From assembly GCA_024508675.1 (NCBI GenBank), contig JANINQ010000021.1, positions 62,001-126,000 of the forward strand: DNA of 64,000 nucleotides. Direction: 5' to 3'. A model generated the notes under the pieces. The model was given only the letters and a program-made list of their open reading frames with translations. It was not told the DNA's origin and searched no databases. Both the position numbers and the translations under genes were made by a program. Source of the DNA: Afipia sp. (lineage in GTDB: Bacteria > Pseudomonadota > Alphaproteobacteria > Rhizobiales > Xanthobacteraceae). Of the stretch, positions 52,907 through 61,957 are shown in pieces (positions within the stretch are counted from its first letter, which is position 1; every line of letters starts with the position of its first letter).

Positions 52907-52932
52907 AAGTTGTCTATGTTAATAGACAACTT
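52907..52932. promoter_or_regulatory. Perfect 26-bp palindrome, candidate PhnF operator
   Basis: Two 11-base arms, AAGTTGTCTAT (52907-52917) and its exact complement (52922-52932), flank a GTTA spacer. The site starts 19 bases before the phnG ATG and lies between phnG and divergent phnF. GntR/UTRA regulators bind such dyads, so it is the likely PhnF operator and would block phnG transcription when phosphonate is absent. Confidence 0.8.
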
Positions 52933-52946
52933 CGTAAAGCAATGCC

Positions 52947-52964
52947 ATGACAAACTGGTGACAT
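52947..52964 (-). promoter_or_regulatory. Pho box upstream of phnG
   Basis: On the minus strand the site reads ATGTCACCAGTTTGTCAT, two near-CTGTCAT heptamers four bases apart. It matches the pstS box at 13 of 18 positions and lies about 60-75 bases before phnG, upstream of the PhnF dyad. Confidence 0.75.
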
Positions 52965-53018
52965 CGGAATGATTTTCACTGCGGCCCAAACCAACTCGAA
53001 TCGCAATACACTGCAGCC

Positions 53019-53750
53019 ATGAGTTTGACCGAACCGCCCAACACCGGTGTGGCATTGTGGCGACGCGTTGCGGATTCCATCGAACAGGCCATCGCCGACG
53101 GAACGTATCCGCACGACACACGCTTGCCTGGCGAGTTGGAGATCGCCGAAGTTCATCGCGTGAACCGGCATACCGTGCGCCGGGCGCTGGCGGCGCTTGC
53201 AGAACGCGGACTGGTGCGCGCTGAGCGCGGCAGCGGTACTTATGTCGAGGCTCCCCGCATCGCCTATCCGCTCCGTTCGCGCACGCGCTTCTCCGAAATT
53301 GTCGGCGCCGGCGGTCAAGAGGCCGATGGCAAGCTGCTGCACTCATCCATTGAGGCGGCCCCGCAGGATCTGGCAAAACGCCTCGGGCTCAAGACCGGCG
53401 CTCCGCTGCTGCGCATCGACGCGCTGCGCACGGCTGACCGGATTCCAATCTGTATCGGAACGAAATGGGTGAGCGCGGACCGCTTTCCCGATGGAGCAAG
53501 AATTTACGAGAAGCTGCGCTCGACCACCAAACTGCTCGCCCAGTTCGGCGTACGGGACTATCGCCGCGAGTGGACCAAAGTCACTGCTGCCATTGCCGAG
53601 GCTGGCGACGCAGCGCGTCTCGACCTAGCACTCGGACGCCCTGTTCTGGTGGTGGACAGCCTTGACGTAGAGCCCGACGGCAAGCCGCTGCTGACCTCAC
53701 GCTCACGCTTTGCCGCCGAGCGCGTGCAGTTCGTCATCGAGAACCAATAG
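53019..53750 (+). CDS. phnF: GntR-family phosphonate regulator PhnF
   Basis: The 243-residue protein has an N-terminal GntR winged helix (WRRVADSIEQAIADGTYPHDTRLPGELEIAEVHRVNRHTVRRALAALAERGL). A C-terminal UTRA ligand-binding domain follows (about residues 85-240), ending SRSRFAAERVQFVIEN. Divergence from phnG and the shared intergenic dyad identify it as PhnF, the operon repressor. It ends eight bases from the convergent phnE. Confidence 0.9.
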   Translation: MSLTEPPNTGVALWRRVADSIEQAIADGTYPHDTRLPGELEIAEVHRVNRHTVRRALAALAERGLVRAERGSGTYVEAPRIAYPLRSRTRFSEIVGAGGQEADGKLLHSSIEAAPQDLAKRLGLKTGAPLLRIDALRTADRIPICIGTKWVSADRFPDGARIYEKLRSTTKLLAQFGVRDYRREWTKVTAAIAEAGDAARLDLALGRPVLVVDSLDVEPDGKPLLTSRSRFAAERVQFVIENQ

Positions 53751-53757
53751 GCCTGAA

Positions 53758-54609
53758 TCAGGTCCGCGCTTCGCCAGCCCGGCCGATAATCGCGAACCGC
53801 AGCCAACTTGAAATAAAGTCGATCACAGCCACGGCGATCAGGATCATCAGGATGAGGGTGGAAACCTTCTGCCATTCCAGCACGCGGATCTGCTCCGCGA
53901 GCTGCAGGCCGATGCCGCCCGCGCCAACAATGCCGATGATCGTGGCCGAGCGCGTATTCGACTCGATGAAATAAAGGATTTGTCCAGCCAGCACCGGCAG
54001 TACCTGCGGCATCAATCCGAACCGGATTTCATGCAGCTTGTTGCCGCCCGAGGCGCGAATGCCTTCGACCTGCTTTCGGTCAGCCCCTTCGATCGCTTCC
54101 GAGAACAGCTTCCCGAACGCACCAAAATCGGAGGTCGCAATCGCAAGCACCCCGGCGAACGGTCCAAGCCCGACTACATTGATCCAGACCAGGGCCCAGA
54201 TCAGCGTATCGATGCCGCGGATCGAATCCAGAAAACGACGAACAGGAAAACGCAGAAAGATAGACGGAATGATATTTCGCGCAGCCAGCAAGCTGACCGG
54301 CAAGGCGAGAAGCGCAGCCAGCAACGTGCCAAGAAACGCGATCGACAGCGTCTCCCCCATCGCTACCAGATAGATCGGCAGCGACGACCCAGGGTCGGGC
54401 GGAATCATCAGCATCACGAACCAGCCGAGCTGGCGCAGGCCGGTCATCAGACGGTCGAGCGAGAACTCGAGATACCAGCAGCCGAACAGAAACAACCCAA
54501 ATGCGGCCAGCATGAGGGCGAGAGTCTTGAGCCGTGCACTATTCGAAGCCTGAAACAGCTCAGGATACTGCGCCATCAATTGGGCTGGGTCGCGAGTCGC
54601 CTGCGTCAT
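53758..54609 (-). CDS. phnE: Phosphonate ABC transporter permease PhnE (second copy)
   Basis: The 283-residue inner-membrane protein has about six hydrophobic segments and the PhnE EAA-type loop (EAIEGADRKQVEGIRASGGNKLHEIRFGLMPQVLPVLAGQ). It forms the permease with the PhnE encoded just upstream, sharing the ATGA overlap. ATG 54609 is chosen because the frame to 54657 lies inside the upstream gene. Confidence 0.92.
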   Translation of the reverse strand: MTQATRDPAQLMAQYPELFQASNSARLKTLALMLAAFGLFLFGCWYLEFSLDRLMTGLRQLGWFVMLMIPPDPGSSLPIYLVAMGETLSIAFLGTLLAALLALPVSLLAARNIIPSIFLRFPVRRFLDSIRGIDTLIWALVWINVVGLGPFAGVLAIATSDFGAFGKLFSEAIEGADRKQVEGIRASGGNKLHEIRFGLMPQVLPVLAGQILYFIESNTRSATIIGIVGAGGIGLQLAEQIRVLEWQKVSTLILMILIAVAVIDFISSWLRFAIIGRAGEART

Positions 54610-55490
54610 GTGCGCTGCTCCGCTCCGAACAAGCGGCCACGCAGCCATCCCGTGCAAATATCGATGACGAAGACGGTGACGATAATCATCAAGAGGATCG
54701 CGCTGACGTCCGAGTAAAAGAACTTGCGTACCGCCACCACGAGTTCCTGACCAATGCCGCCCGCGCCGACAAATCCCATCACAGATGCTTCGCGCACATT
54801 GATCTCGAACCGCAGCAGCGTGTAGCTGGCAAAACCAGGCATCACCTGAGGCAATACGGCAAACCGGACGGACGACAGCCAGCTAGCGCCGGTCGACCGG
54901 ACGCCTTCCAGCGGCTTCATGTCGATGTTTTCGGCCTGCTCGGAATAGAGCTTGCCGAGTGCACCGATGGAATGAATGGCGATGGCCAGGACACCCGCCA
55001 TCGGACCGAGACCGAAGGCGATCACGAAGATCAGCGCAAAAACGATGCTCGGAACCGTCCGGCAAAATTCCAGAAGACGCCGGACAACAAACCGCACGGC
55101 CGGATGCGGTGACAGGTTCGCAGCAGCAAAGAAATTCAGAGCGAAGGCACCTATCGCGCCGATGGTGGTTCCGACGTAGCTAAGCAGCAGCGTTTCAGCG
55201 AGCAGCTTCAGCCACTTCTGCCAGCCCCAGAACCATTCCGCAGGATCGGTCCAGACCCGCTGCCCCGTATCGAGATTCAGAATGCGATCGAAATATCCGG
55301 CAAAATTTCCGATCTTCTCGACAAAGGTTTTCGGTGCGACCTCAGCCCCGAGGCCCGCCAGAATTAGCAACGCAACAAACACACCAAGACCCGCAAAGAA
55401 ACGCAGACGCTTGCGCGAGACAGCCGCGTCATAGGCGGCTTCAAGCGCTGCAATCTGCTGCGGCGGAAAGCTGGTGAGGCTGGTCGTCAA
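54606..55490 (-). CDS. phnE: Phosphonate ABC transporter permease PhnE (first copy)
   Basis: The 294-residue inner-membrane protein has a cytoplasmic N-terminus, about six hydrophobic segments and an EAA-type loop (EQAENIDMKPLEGVRSTGASWLSSVRFAVLPQVMPG). It begins at a TTG with AGGG seven bases upstream; no ATG occurs earlier in the conserved part. A hairpin separates it from phnD. Confidence 0.92.
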   Translation of the reverse strand: MTTSLTSFPPQQIAALEAAYDAAVSRKRLRFFAGLGVFVALLILAGLGAEVAPKTFVEKIGNFAGYFDRILNLDTGQRVWTDPAEWFWGWQKWLKLLAETLLLSYVGTTIGAIGAFALNFFAAANLSPHPAVRFVVRRLLEFCRTVPSIVFALIFVIAFGLGPMAGVLAIAIHSIGALGKLYSEQAENIDMKPLEGVRSTGASWLSSVRFAVLPQVMPGFASYTLLRFEINVREASVMGFVGAGGIGQELVVAVRKFFYSDVSAILLMIIVTVFVIDICTGWLRGRLFGAEQRT

Positions 55491-55513
55491 CTGGCGGCCC
55501 TGATCGGGAGAGA

Positions 55514-55538
55514 AAGGGCCGGAGAACCTCCGGCCCTT
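55514..55538 (-). terminator. Hairpin terminator between phnD and phnE
   Basis: On the minus strand AAGGGCCGGAG-GTT-CTCCGGCCCTT forms a perfect 11-base stem followed by TCTCTC. It lies eight bases after the phnD stop and probably reduces transcription of the permease genes relative to the binding protein. Confidence 0.7.
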
Positions 55539-55545
55539 CGTTCAA

Positions 55546-56484
55546 TCAGGAAGCCTTCTTCTTGCGAAGGCTGTCGACGAACTTGATCAGCTCGATCATG
55601 CCGTCCCAGTCCTTGGTGGTCGCGGCATTAAAGTCCTTCTTCTGTCCATCGGACAGACGATCGAAGGCCGCCTTGTCCTTGGACGGTGCTTCGAAGAATG
55701 CCTTTTCGATGCCGGCCTTAAGATCAGCGGGCATATCCTCCAGAACGGCGTAAGGACCGTTCAGGATCGGGGCGGACTTGTGGATGATGCGGAAGTCTTC
55801 CTTCTTCATCGCCGATCCGTCTGCGTTCTTCAGCATGCCTTTGGTCAGCATCTGCGACAGCGTCGAATCGTTATCGGCGGTCCACTGGTTGGCGGCGACA
55901 TCAACCGTTCCCTGCGCCAACGCAAGCAGCGCATTCTCGTGGCTACCGGTGAACACCACCTTGCTGAAATAGGATTCGGCATCAGTGATCTGCATCTTGT
56001 TCAACTCGAAGCGCGGCACGTTGTTGCCCGAAGTCGAATTCGGATCGACCAGACCGAGGTTCTTGCCCTTCACATCGTCGATGGTCTTGTACGGGCTCTT
56101 CGCCAGCACGAAGAACATCGAATAATAGCCGGTGGTACCATCGATATTGCGGTCGTTAGCGAACGCTGCGGTCTTGACACCGGTGAGGCGTGCACGTGCG
56201 AAAGACGCCGAGCCATAGCTTGCGATATGAATAGCGCCCGTGCGCTGCCCTTCGATGACGGCAGCGTAATCGTTGGCGATGCGCAGGTTCACCTTCACAC
56301 CGAGTTCCTTGCTCAGGTAGGAAATGAACGGTGCCCAGCGCTCGGTCACGCCGGAAGCGTTCTCCGCCGGCACAACAGCGAAGGTCAATTCTGGATACTT
56401 GGACTTCCAGTCCTGCGCAGATGCTGCGGTGGCGCTGAAGGCAAGCGCGGCGGCGCCGGCAATGACGATGCGACGATTGATCAT
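55546..56484 (-). CDS. phnD: Phosphonate ABC transporter substrate-binding protein PhnD
   Basis: The 312-residue periplasmic protein has a signal peptide (ending AASAQ) and PhnD segments: VPAENASGVTERWAPFISYLSKELG, GAIHIASYGSASFARA, NLGLVDPNSTSGNNVPRF and GTVDVAANQWTADND. GAGAGGA precedes its ATG. It captures phosphonates for PhnCE. Confidence 0.93.
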   Translation of the reverse strand: MINRRIVIAGAAALAFSATAASAQDWKSKYPELTFAVVPAENASGVTERWAPFISYLSKELGVKVNLRIANDYAAVIEGQRTGAIHIASYGSASFARARLTGVKTAAFANDRNIDGTTGYYSMFFVLAKSPYKTIDDVKGKNLGLVDPNSTSGNNVPRFELNKMQITDAESYFSKVVFTGSHENALLALAQGTVDVAANQWTADNDSTLSQMLTKGMLKNADGSAMKKEDFRIIHKSAPILNGPYAVLEDMPADLKAGIEKAFFEAPSKDKAAFDRLSDGQKKDFNAATTKDWDGMIELIKFVDSLRKKKAS

Positions 56485-56527
56485 GATATCCTCTCGGGTC
56501 TGTCGATAAGTCCGTTACACGGCGCTG

Positions 56528-57340
56528 CTAGGCTGCCGCGGCATTTCCCAGCACGGGAGCCAATCCTGCCGGCACGAAATCCGGCATCTCTTCCATCACC
56601 TCGCCCGCCTCGAGATCGTAAAGCTCGCGGGCGATGCTGTCGGTCAGCGCGGCAGGCGCGCCGTCGAAAACAACGCGGCCTGCGGACATGCCGATCAGGC
56701 GGTCGCAATAGGTTCGCGCAAGCTCCAGCGAATGGAGGTTGCAGATCACAGTGATGCCAAAGTGCTTGTTGATGCGTAGCAGCGCATCCATCACGATCCG
56801 GGTGTTGCGTGGATCGAGCGACGCAATCGGCTCGTCCGCCAGAATAATATCAGGCTGCTGAACAAGCGCGCGGGCAATGGCCACGCGCTGCTGCTGGCCG
56901 CCGGACAACTGATCGGCGCGCTGCGCCGCCATCGGCATCATATCGAACTGCTCAAGCGCCGAAATCGCCATCGCCTTGTCACCGTGCGGCCAAAGCTGCG
57001 TCAGCGAACGCCACAACGGCACACCCGCAAGACGCCCCATCAGCACATTGGTCAAAACATCAAGGCGCCCGACCAGATTGAACTGCTGAAAGATCATCGC
57101 GGAGCGCGCACGCCACCGGCGCAGGTCGCGTCCATGCAATGCGGTAACATCAACACCTTCAAACAGAATCCGGCCGCTGGTCGGATTCTCAAGACGGTTG
57201 ATCATGCGGAGTAATGTCGACTTACCAGCGCCTGAACGACCGATCACACCAACAAACCGGCCAGGCTCAATCGAGAAAGAGGCATTATCGACGGCCGTCT
57301 TCGTACCAAACCGGCACGTCAATCCGTCCACCTCGAGCAT
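56528..57340 (-). CDS. phnC: Phosphonate ABC transporter ATP-binding protein PhnC
   Basis: The 270-residue ATPase has Walker [10 protein letters not shown], the PhnC segment [63 protein letters not shown] and Walker [19 protein letters not shown] lies seven bases before the ATG. A Pho box lies 45-62 bases upstream. Confidence 0.94.
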   Translation of the reverse strand: MLEVDGLTCRFGTKTAVDNASFSIEPGRFVGVIGRSGAGKSTLLRMINRLENPTSGRILFEGVDVTALHGRDLRRWRARSAMIFQQFNLVGRLDVLTNVLMGRLAGVPLWRSLTQLWPHGDKAMAISALEQFDMMPMAAQRADQLSGGQQQRVAIARALVQQPDIILADEPIASLDPRNTRIVMDALLRINKHFGITVICNLHSLELARTYCDRLIGMSAGRVVFDGAPAALTDSIARELYDLEAGEVMEEMPDFVPAGLAPVLGNAAAA

Positions 57341-57384
57341 GCGCCAACTCCGTTGCTATATCCTCCTCTCGCTAACGCGCGTTT

Positions 57385-57402
57385 CCTACAGTTGTGTGAC
57401 AT
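57385..57402 (-). promoter_or_regulatory. Pho box upstream of phnC
   Basis: On the minus strand the site reads ATGTCACACAACTGTAGG. It matches the pstS box at 13 of 18 positions, with one well-conserved and one weaker half-site. It lies 45-62 bases before phnC. Confidence 0.6.
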
Positions 57403-57426
57403 CCGTTGGTGATGTTTTTCTTCTTG

Positions 57427-57481
57427 ACCGAATTCCACCGAATTCGAGCAACATCGATCGCGAAAGCTGGATGTCATCCAG
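57427..57481. repeat. Tandem 9-base repeat and 15-base palindrome in the phnC/acetyltransferase divergent region
   Basis: ACCGAATTC occurs at 57427-57435 and again at 57437-57445, ten bases apart and so on the same DNA face. A perfect palindrome CTGGATG-T-CATCCAG follows at 57467-57481. Both lie between phnC and the plus-strand acetyltransferase gene and are candidate regulator sites. Confidence 0.45.
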
Positions 57482-57565
57482 AATTCACGATCCCGTCATG
57501 AATTGCGCCGAAGAGACTGCTCGCCTCTCTATCGAGTCACCGATCAAACCCGGGATTCCCCATCC

Positions 57566-58225
57566 ATGGCCGGCAAGGTCTTGTCCCTTCAACCTTTCAT
57601 TCACCCGACGGCAAGCCTTCACGACAGCCACGCAGGTGCCTATTGCGAAATCGGCGCGCGGACCGTGCTGCACGAAGTCACGATGGGCGATTACTCTTAT
57701 GTCGTGAACGACAGCCAGATCGCCTATGCCACGATCGGAAAGTTCTGCTCCATTGCTGCGATGACCCGGATCAATCCAGGCAATCATCCGATGCATCGGG
57801 CCACGCAGGCACATTTTACTTATCGCGCGAGCGCCTATTTCCCGGGCGAAGCCGACGATGCGGAGTTCTTCGACTGGCGACGCAGCCATCATGTGACGTT
57901 CGGCCATGACGTCTGGATCGGCCACGGCGCCATCGTGCTGCCAGGCCGCAACATCGGCACCGGCGCAGTGGTCGCGGCAGGAGCCGTAGTTACCAAGGAT
58001 GTGCCCGCCTATACGATCGTCGGCGGCAACCCCGCCAAGCCGATCCGGCGCCGATTTTCCGAGCGCGTTGCAGACGACCTGATGACGCTGGCGTGGTGGG
58101 ACTGGGACCACGACCGCCTGCGGGCCGCATTGCCGGATTTTCGTAATCTTCCGGTTGAAGACTTTATTGAAAAATACCGCTATTCCGCATCGGGGAATCG
58201 GACTTTGAAGGCAGTTGGCACATGA
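57566..58225 (+). CDS. Phosphonate-cluster hexapeptide acetyltransferase
   Basis: The 219-residue protein has left-handed beta-helix hexapeptide repeats ([75 protein letters not shown]), the fold of acetyl- or acyl-transferases. The family is often found in C-P lyase loci. It may modify aminoalkylphosphonates, as PhnO does with a different fold; that is inference. ATG 57566 is the first in the conserved sequence. The stop overlaps the phnM-like gene start. Confidence 0.85.
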   Translation: MAGKVLSLQPFIHPTASLHDSHAGAYCEIGARTVLHEVTMGDYSYVVNDSQIAYATIGKFCSIAAMTRINPGNHPMHRATQAHFTYRASAYFPGEADDAEFFDWRRSHHVTFGHDVWIGHGAIVLPGRNIGTGAVVAAGAVVTKDVPAYTIVGGNPAKPIRRRFSERVADDLMTLAWWDWDHDRLRAALPDFRNLPVEDFIEKYRYSASGNRTLKAVGT

Positions 58226-59412
58226 CGGACATCCTGATCGAAGGCAGCGAAGCACTCATCGGAGGCGAGTTCGCGGACGCCGCCATTCAAGTCGCCAACA
58301 GAAAGATCGTTGAAACGTCTTCGCGGGGCAGCGCCGGCGCAATACGCCTTGATGGCCGCGGTCTGCTCGCACTGCCCGGTATTGTCGACATGCATGGCGA
58401 TGCGTTCGAGCGCCAGATGATGCCACGCCCCGGCGTCGATTTTCCGATCGATGTCGCCCTCGTGGATAGCGACCGGCAGGCCATCGCCAACGGCATCACC
58501 ACGGTGTTCCACGCTACCACATGGTCATGGGAGCCCGGCCTGCGCGGAACGGAGAACGCACATCGTCTTCTCGATGCGATCGAGACGATGCGGCCCCAGC
58601 TCGCCGCCGACACGCGGTTTCACCTGCGACAGGAAACTTACAATCTCGAAGCCGAACCGACGATTGCGGAATGGCTGGTCAGCGGCCGCGTCGATCTCCT
58701 CGCCTTCAATGACCACATGGACATGACGACCACGTCCATGAGCAATCCGAAAAAAAGGATGCGCATGGTGGAGCGCTCAGGCCTCAGCGAAAGCGAATTC
58801 GATGCGCTCGTCGGACGTGTTCTTGCGAGAGAAAATGACGTACCGGCATCCATCGCGCGGCTCGCCGCCATTGCGCGCGATCACACAATTCCACTGCTGT
58901 CCCACGACGACAAGTCCCCCGAACAGCGTTCCGAATTCCGTGCCATGGGTGTCGAGCTTGCCGAATTCCCCATCAACGAAGAAACCGCACGCGCGGCAAC
59001 AGAGGCCGGGGACTTCACGGTGTTCGGCGCGCCGAATGTTGTTCGCGGCGGCAGCCACACCGGATGGACCAGCGCGGCAGACATGGTGAGCAAGGGGCTG
59101 TGTTCCATTCTGGCCTCAGACTACTACTACCCCGCCCCGCTGCTCGCGGCCTTCATGTTGGCTGCCGACAACATCCTACCGCTGCCGGAGGCCTGGTCTC
59201 TGGTGTCCGGCGCGCCCGCCGCGGCGACCGGCTTGCACGACCGCGGCCAGATCGCCGCCGGAAAACGCGCCGACATCATTCTGGTTGATGCACGCGAACC
59301 GCTCAGGCCACATGTTGTTGCGGCAATCACAAATGGCCAGCTTGTTTATCTGACCGAGCCGCAGCGCATCTTATCCGCAGTTTCATTAACGCGGCAGGTT
59401 GAACCGGCCTGA
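58222..59412 (+). CDS. phnM: Second PhnM-type amidohydrolase (ribose 1-methylphosphonate 5-triphosphate diphosphatase family)
   Basis: The 396-residue amidohydrolase has [51 protein letters not shown] and SDYYYPAPL, clearly PhnM-like. Its first metal motif is HGDAFE where the other PhnM (47173-48330) has HTDHLE, so the two differ in the active-site region and may have different substrates. It is translationally coupled to the acetyltransferase. It may be a divergent, partly redundant diphosphatase. Confidence 0.88.
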   Translation: MTDILIEGSEALIGGEFADAAIQVANRKIVETSSRGSAGAIRLDGRGLLALPGIVDMHGDAFERQMMPRPGVDFPIDVALVDSDRQAIANGITTVFHATTWSWEPGLRGTENAHRLLDAIETMRPQLAADTRFHLRQETYNLEAEPTIAEWLVSGRVDLLAFNDHMDMTTTSMSNPKKRMRMVERSGLSESEFDALVGRVLARENDVPASIARLAAIARDHTIPLLSHDDKSPEQRSEFRAMGVELAEFPINEETARAATEAGDFTVFGAPNVVRGGSHTGWTSAADMVSKGLCSILASDYYYPAPLLAAFMLAADNILPLPEAWSLVSGAPAAATGLHDRGQIAAGKRADIILVDAREPLRPHVVAAITNGQLVYLTEPQRILSAVSLTRQVEPA

Positions 59413-59434
59413 CCGGACAGCTACTCAGGTTTCC

Positions 59435-60136
59435 ATGTCTCAATACCCCCGTTACGCTATCTACTTTGTCCCTGGAGCCGATAGCGTTCTGTATCGATTT
59501 GGCGCGAGCCTGATCGGCTATGACGCCTACTCAGGACAATCACTGGCGTTTCCGAAAGACATCGAAACCGGCGTGGAAGGCTGGGAACGCTTCACAAGCG
59601 ATCCCCGCAAATATGGATTTCACGCCACGCTGAAAGCTCCCATCGCACTCGCCGCAGGCAAGGCCGAGAGCGCGCTTGCCGCAGCGATGGATGCATTTGC
59701 GCGCACGCCGCGCGCAATACCCGTCATCAAGCCGGTTGTCCGCAGCATCAGCAGCTTCATTGCCATTGTTCCTAATACGCCGTCCGAAGAACTCCAGGCA
59801 TTTGCGCGGGACTGCGTCATGCAGTTCGATGCCTTTCGCGCGCCGCTCACGGCAACGGACCGCGAGCGGCGCAATGTATCTGCGCTCTCCGAGCGGCAGG
59901 TGACCTATCTGGACCGCTGGGGTTACCCCTATGTGCTGGAAGAATTCCGGTTTCACATGACGCTGGCAGGCTCGCTTCCCGCGAGCCGCATAGAGACTGT
60001 CACCAGCTTCCTGCGGGACAGGTTCGCTGCACTCGAACTGACATCGGCTCCGATCGATCGCCTGACGCTGCTGCGCCAGGACGATGCAACCTCCCGCTTC
60101 AAGGTCATTCAGCACTGGCCGCTGAAAGCGGCTTAA
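59435..60136 (+). CDS. DUF1045 phosphonate-cluster 2H phosphoesterase
   Basis: The 233-residue protein carries the two H-x-T motifs of the 2H phosphoesterase superfamily, HATL (in KYGFHATLKAP) and HMTL (in FRFHMTLAGSL), and starts SQYPRYAIYFVP. DUF1045 proteins occur in C-P lyase loci that lack PhnP. The likely job is opening the ribose 1,2-cyclic phosphate made by PhnJ, which PhnP does elsewhere. ATG 59435 has AGG six bases upstream. No phnP is present in the window. Confidence 0.85.
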   Translation: MSQYPRYAIYFVPGADSVLYRFGASLIGYDAYSGQSLAFPKDIETGVEGWERFTSDPRKYGFHATLKAPIALAAGKAESALAAAMDAFARTPRAIPVIKPVVRSISSFIAIVPNTPSEELQAFARDCVMQFDAFRAPLTATDRERRNVSALSERQVTYLDRWGYPYVLEEFRFHMTLAGSLPASRIETVTSFLRDRFAALELTSAPIDRLTLLRQDDATSRFKVIQHWPLKAA

Positions 60137-60139
60137 ACG

Positions 60140-61942
60140 CTATCTGTAGAGTCCCTCGATTTCCAGAACGTACTTCTTCTGCACGTTGGCGCGACGGACT
60201 TTCATTGTTGCTGTCACTTCGTCATCGTCGTGATCCAGCTCCTTGGTCAAGAGATGGAATTTACGTATCTGCGACACCTGCGCAAGCTGCGCATTCGCAG
60301 TATTGATTTCCGACTGGATCAGCTCGCGGAGGCTCTCGTTCTCGGTGAGATTCCTGAAGTTGGTATAGGCGATGCCCTTCTCTTCCGCCCACTTCCCCGC
60401 GAGATCGTAGTCGATCTGAATTAGCGCCGAGACGTACTTGCGCGCCTCACCGATGACGATGCACTCCTTGATAAAAGGGCTGGCCTTGACGGTATTCTCG
60501 ATCTCCGACGGGCTGAGATTTTTACCGCCCGCTGTAATCATGATGTCCTTCAGGCGGTCAACGATGCGGAAATGGCCATCCTTGAATTCCGCTACATCGC
60601 CGGTGTGCAACCAACCGTCGCGGATGGCGACATTCGTGGCCTCGTCGTTGCGATAGTACCCCGCGAACACTGTATCGCCGCGCAAAAGAAGCTCGTTGGA
60701 GTCTCCCAACCGGGCATCCATCAGGGCAATGCCATGTCCGACCGTTCCCACACGCCGATCCGACAGCACCTGCCCCAACGCAATGCCCGAGCTTTCCGTC
60801 AGGCCGTACACCTCGATCAGCGGCACGCCGATGGCGCGGAAGAAATGCACGATCGCCGGCGAGATCGGTGCCGCGCCCGTCATCGCGATACGCGTCTTCC
60901 GCAAGCCGATGAAGTTTTGGAGCGCACGGAAAATCAGCCAATAGGACAGACCGAACTTGACCCGCTCCGGCAAACTCCTGTCGGCGGCGTTCTTCTCAGC
61001 AAACGGCTCGCACGCGGCATAGGCACGCTCGAACAGCGCGCGGCGAATACTCCCCGCTTCCAGCAGCTTGATGTGGATCGACGAGTGCAGCTTTTCCCAG
61101 ATACGCGGCACGCCGAGGAACATGCTCGGTGCGACCTCGCGCAGGTCTTCCTGCACAGTCCGGATCGATTCGCCGAAATTGACCAGCGAACCGAGATAAA
61201 CCGGAACCATCACCGTGGTCATCTGCTCCGCGACGTGGCACAGCGGCAGATAGGACAGCAGGCTTTCATGCTGCGAAAGGCCAAGGCGATCTACCGACGC
61301 CATCGCCTGCGCGCGAATGTTCTTGTAGCTGAGCATCGCGCCTTTCGGCTTTCCGGTAGAGCCGGAAGTGTAGATGATCAGACCGATCTGACCGAGCGTC
61401 TGCCTGTCGATGCTTGCATCTACCAGTCCCGCATGACCTGCTTCGAAATCCACGCCGAGCGCTTCGAGCGCGTCGAACGATATCACCTGGTCGGGCGGAT
61501 AATCCCTGATGCCCTTGGTCTCAATGACAATAACTTTGCGCAGCTTCGGCAGCTCATTCCGGCGTTCCAGAACCTTGTCGACCTGCTCCTGATCCTCGCA
61601 GACGATGATCTCGGATTCGGAGTGCGCCAGAACGTAGGCGACCTCATTGGACGGACTCGTCGGGTAAACGCCGACCGCGATGCCGTCGACGATATTCGCA
61701 CCGAGCTGAGCCAACACCCATTCGATCCTGTTCTCCGACAGGATCGCGACATGGCCACCCTCATTGAGGCCAAGCGCACGGAAGCCAAGACCGACATGAC
61801 AGGCGCGCTGATAGTAGCGCTGCCAGGTGGACGGATTCCAGATTCCGAATTCCTTCTGGCGGATGGCAACACGATCAGGATGGCGGCGCGCATTCTCGCG
61901 CAGCATCTGCGGCAACGTGAGCTCAGGAAATCTCTCGCTCAT
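60140..61942 (-). CDS. AMP-dependent acyl-CoA synthetase (long-chain fatty acid CoA ligase type)
   Basis: The 600-residue adenylating enzyme has the P-loop IYTSGSTGKPKGAML, SYLPLCHVAEQMT, VYGLTESSG, and the C-terminal GWLHTGDVAEF and DRLKDIMITAGGKNLSP motifs. It activates a carboxylate with ATP and CoA. It resembles FadD15-type ligases of ABC-transporter operons. It lies 15 bases after the livF-like gene and probably activates the imported substrate. Confidence 0.9.
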   Translation of the reverse strand: MSERFPELTLPQMLRENARRHPDRVAIRQKEFGIWNPSTWQRYYQRACHVGLGFRALGLNEGGHVAILSENRIEWVLAQLGANIVDGIAVGVYPTSPSNEVAYVLAHSESEIIVCEDQEQVDKVLERRNELPKLRKVIVIETKGIRDYPPDQVISFDALEALGVDFEAGHAGLVDASIDRQTLGQIGLIIYTSGSTGKPKGAMLSYKNIRAQAMASVDRLGLSQHESLLSYLPLCHVAEQMTTVMVPVYLGSLVNFGESIRTVQEDLREVAPSMFLGVPRIWEKLHSSIHIKLLEAGSIRRALFERAYAACEPFAEKNAADRSLPERVKFGLSYWLIFRALQNFIGLRKTRIAMTGAAPISPAIVHFFRAIGVPLIEVYGLTESSGIALGQVLSDRRVGTVGHGIALMDARLGDSNELLLRGDTVFAGYYRNDEATNVAIRDGWLHTGDVAEFKDGHFRIVDRLKDIMITAGGKNLSPSEIENTVKASPFIKECIVIGEARKYVSALIQIDYDLAGKWAEEKGIAYTNFRNLTENESLRELIQSEINTANAQLAQVSQIRKFHLLTKELDHDDDEVTATMKVRRANVQKKYVLEIEGLYR

Positions 61943-61957
61943 GCGATCCTCATAACT

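Noticed and set aside
46548-60139. phnP or phnO in the phosphonate locus
   Set aside because: No metallo-beta-lactamase-type PhnP or GNAT-type PhnO is found; the 2H phosphoesterase and hexapeptide transferase occupy those places.
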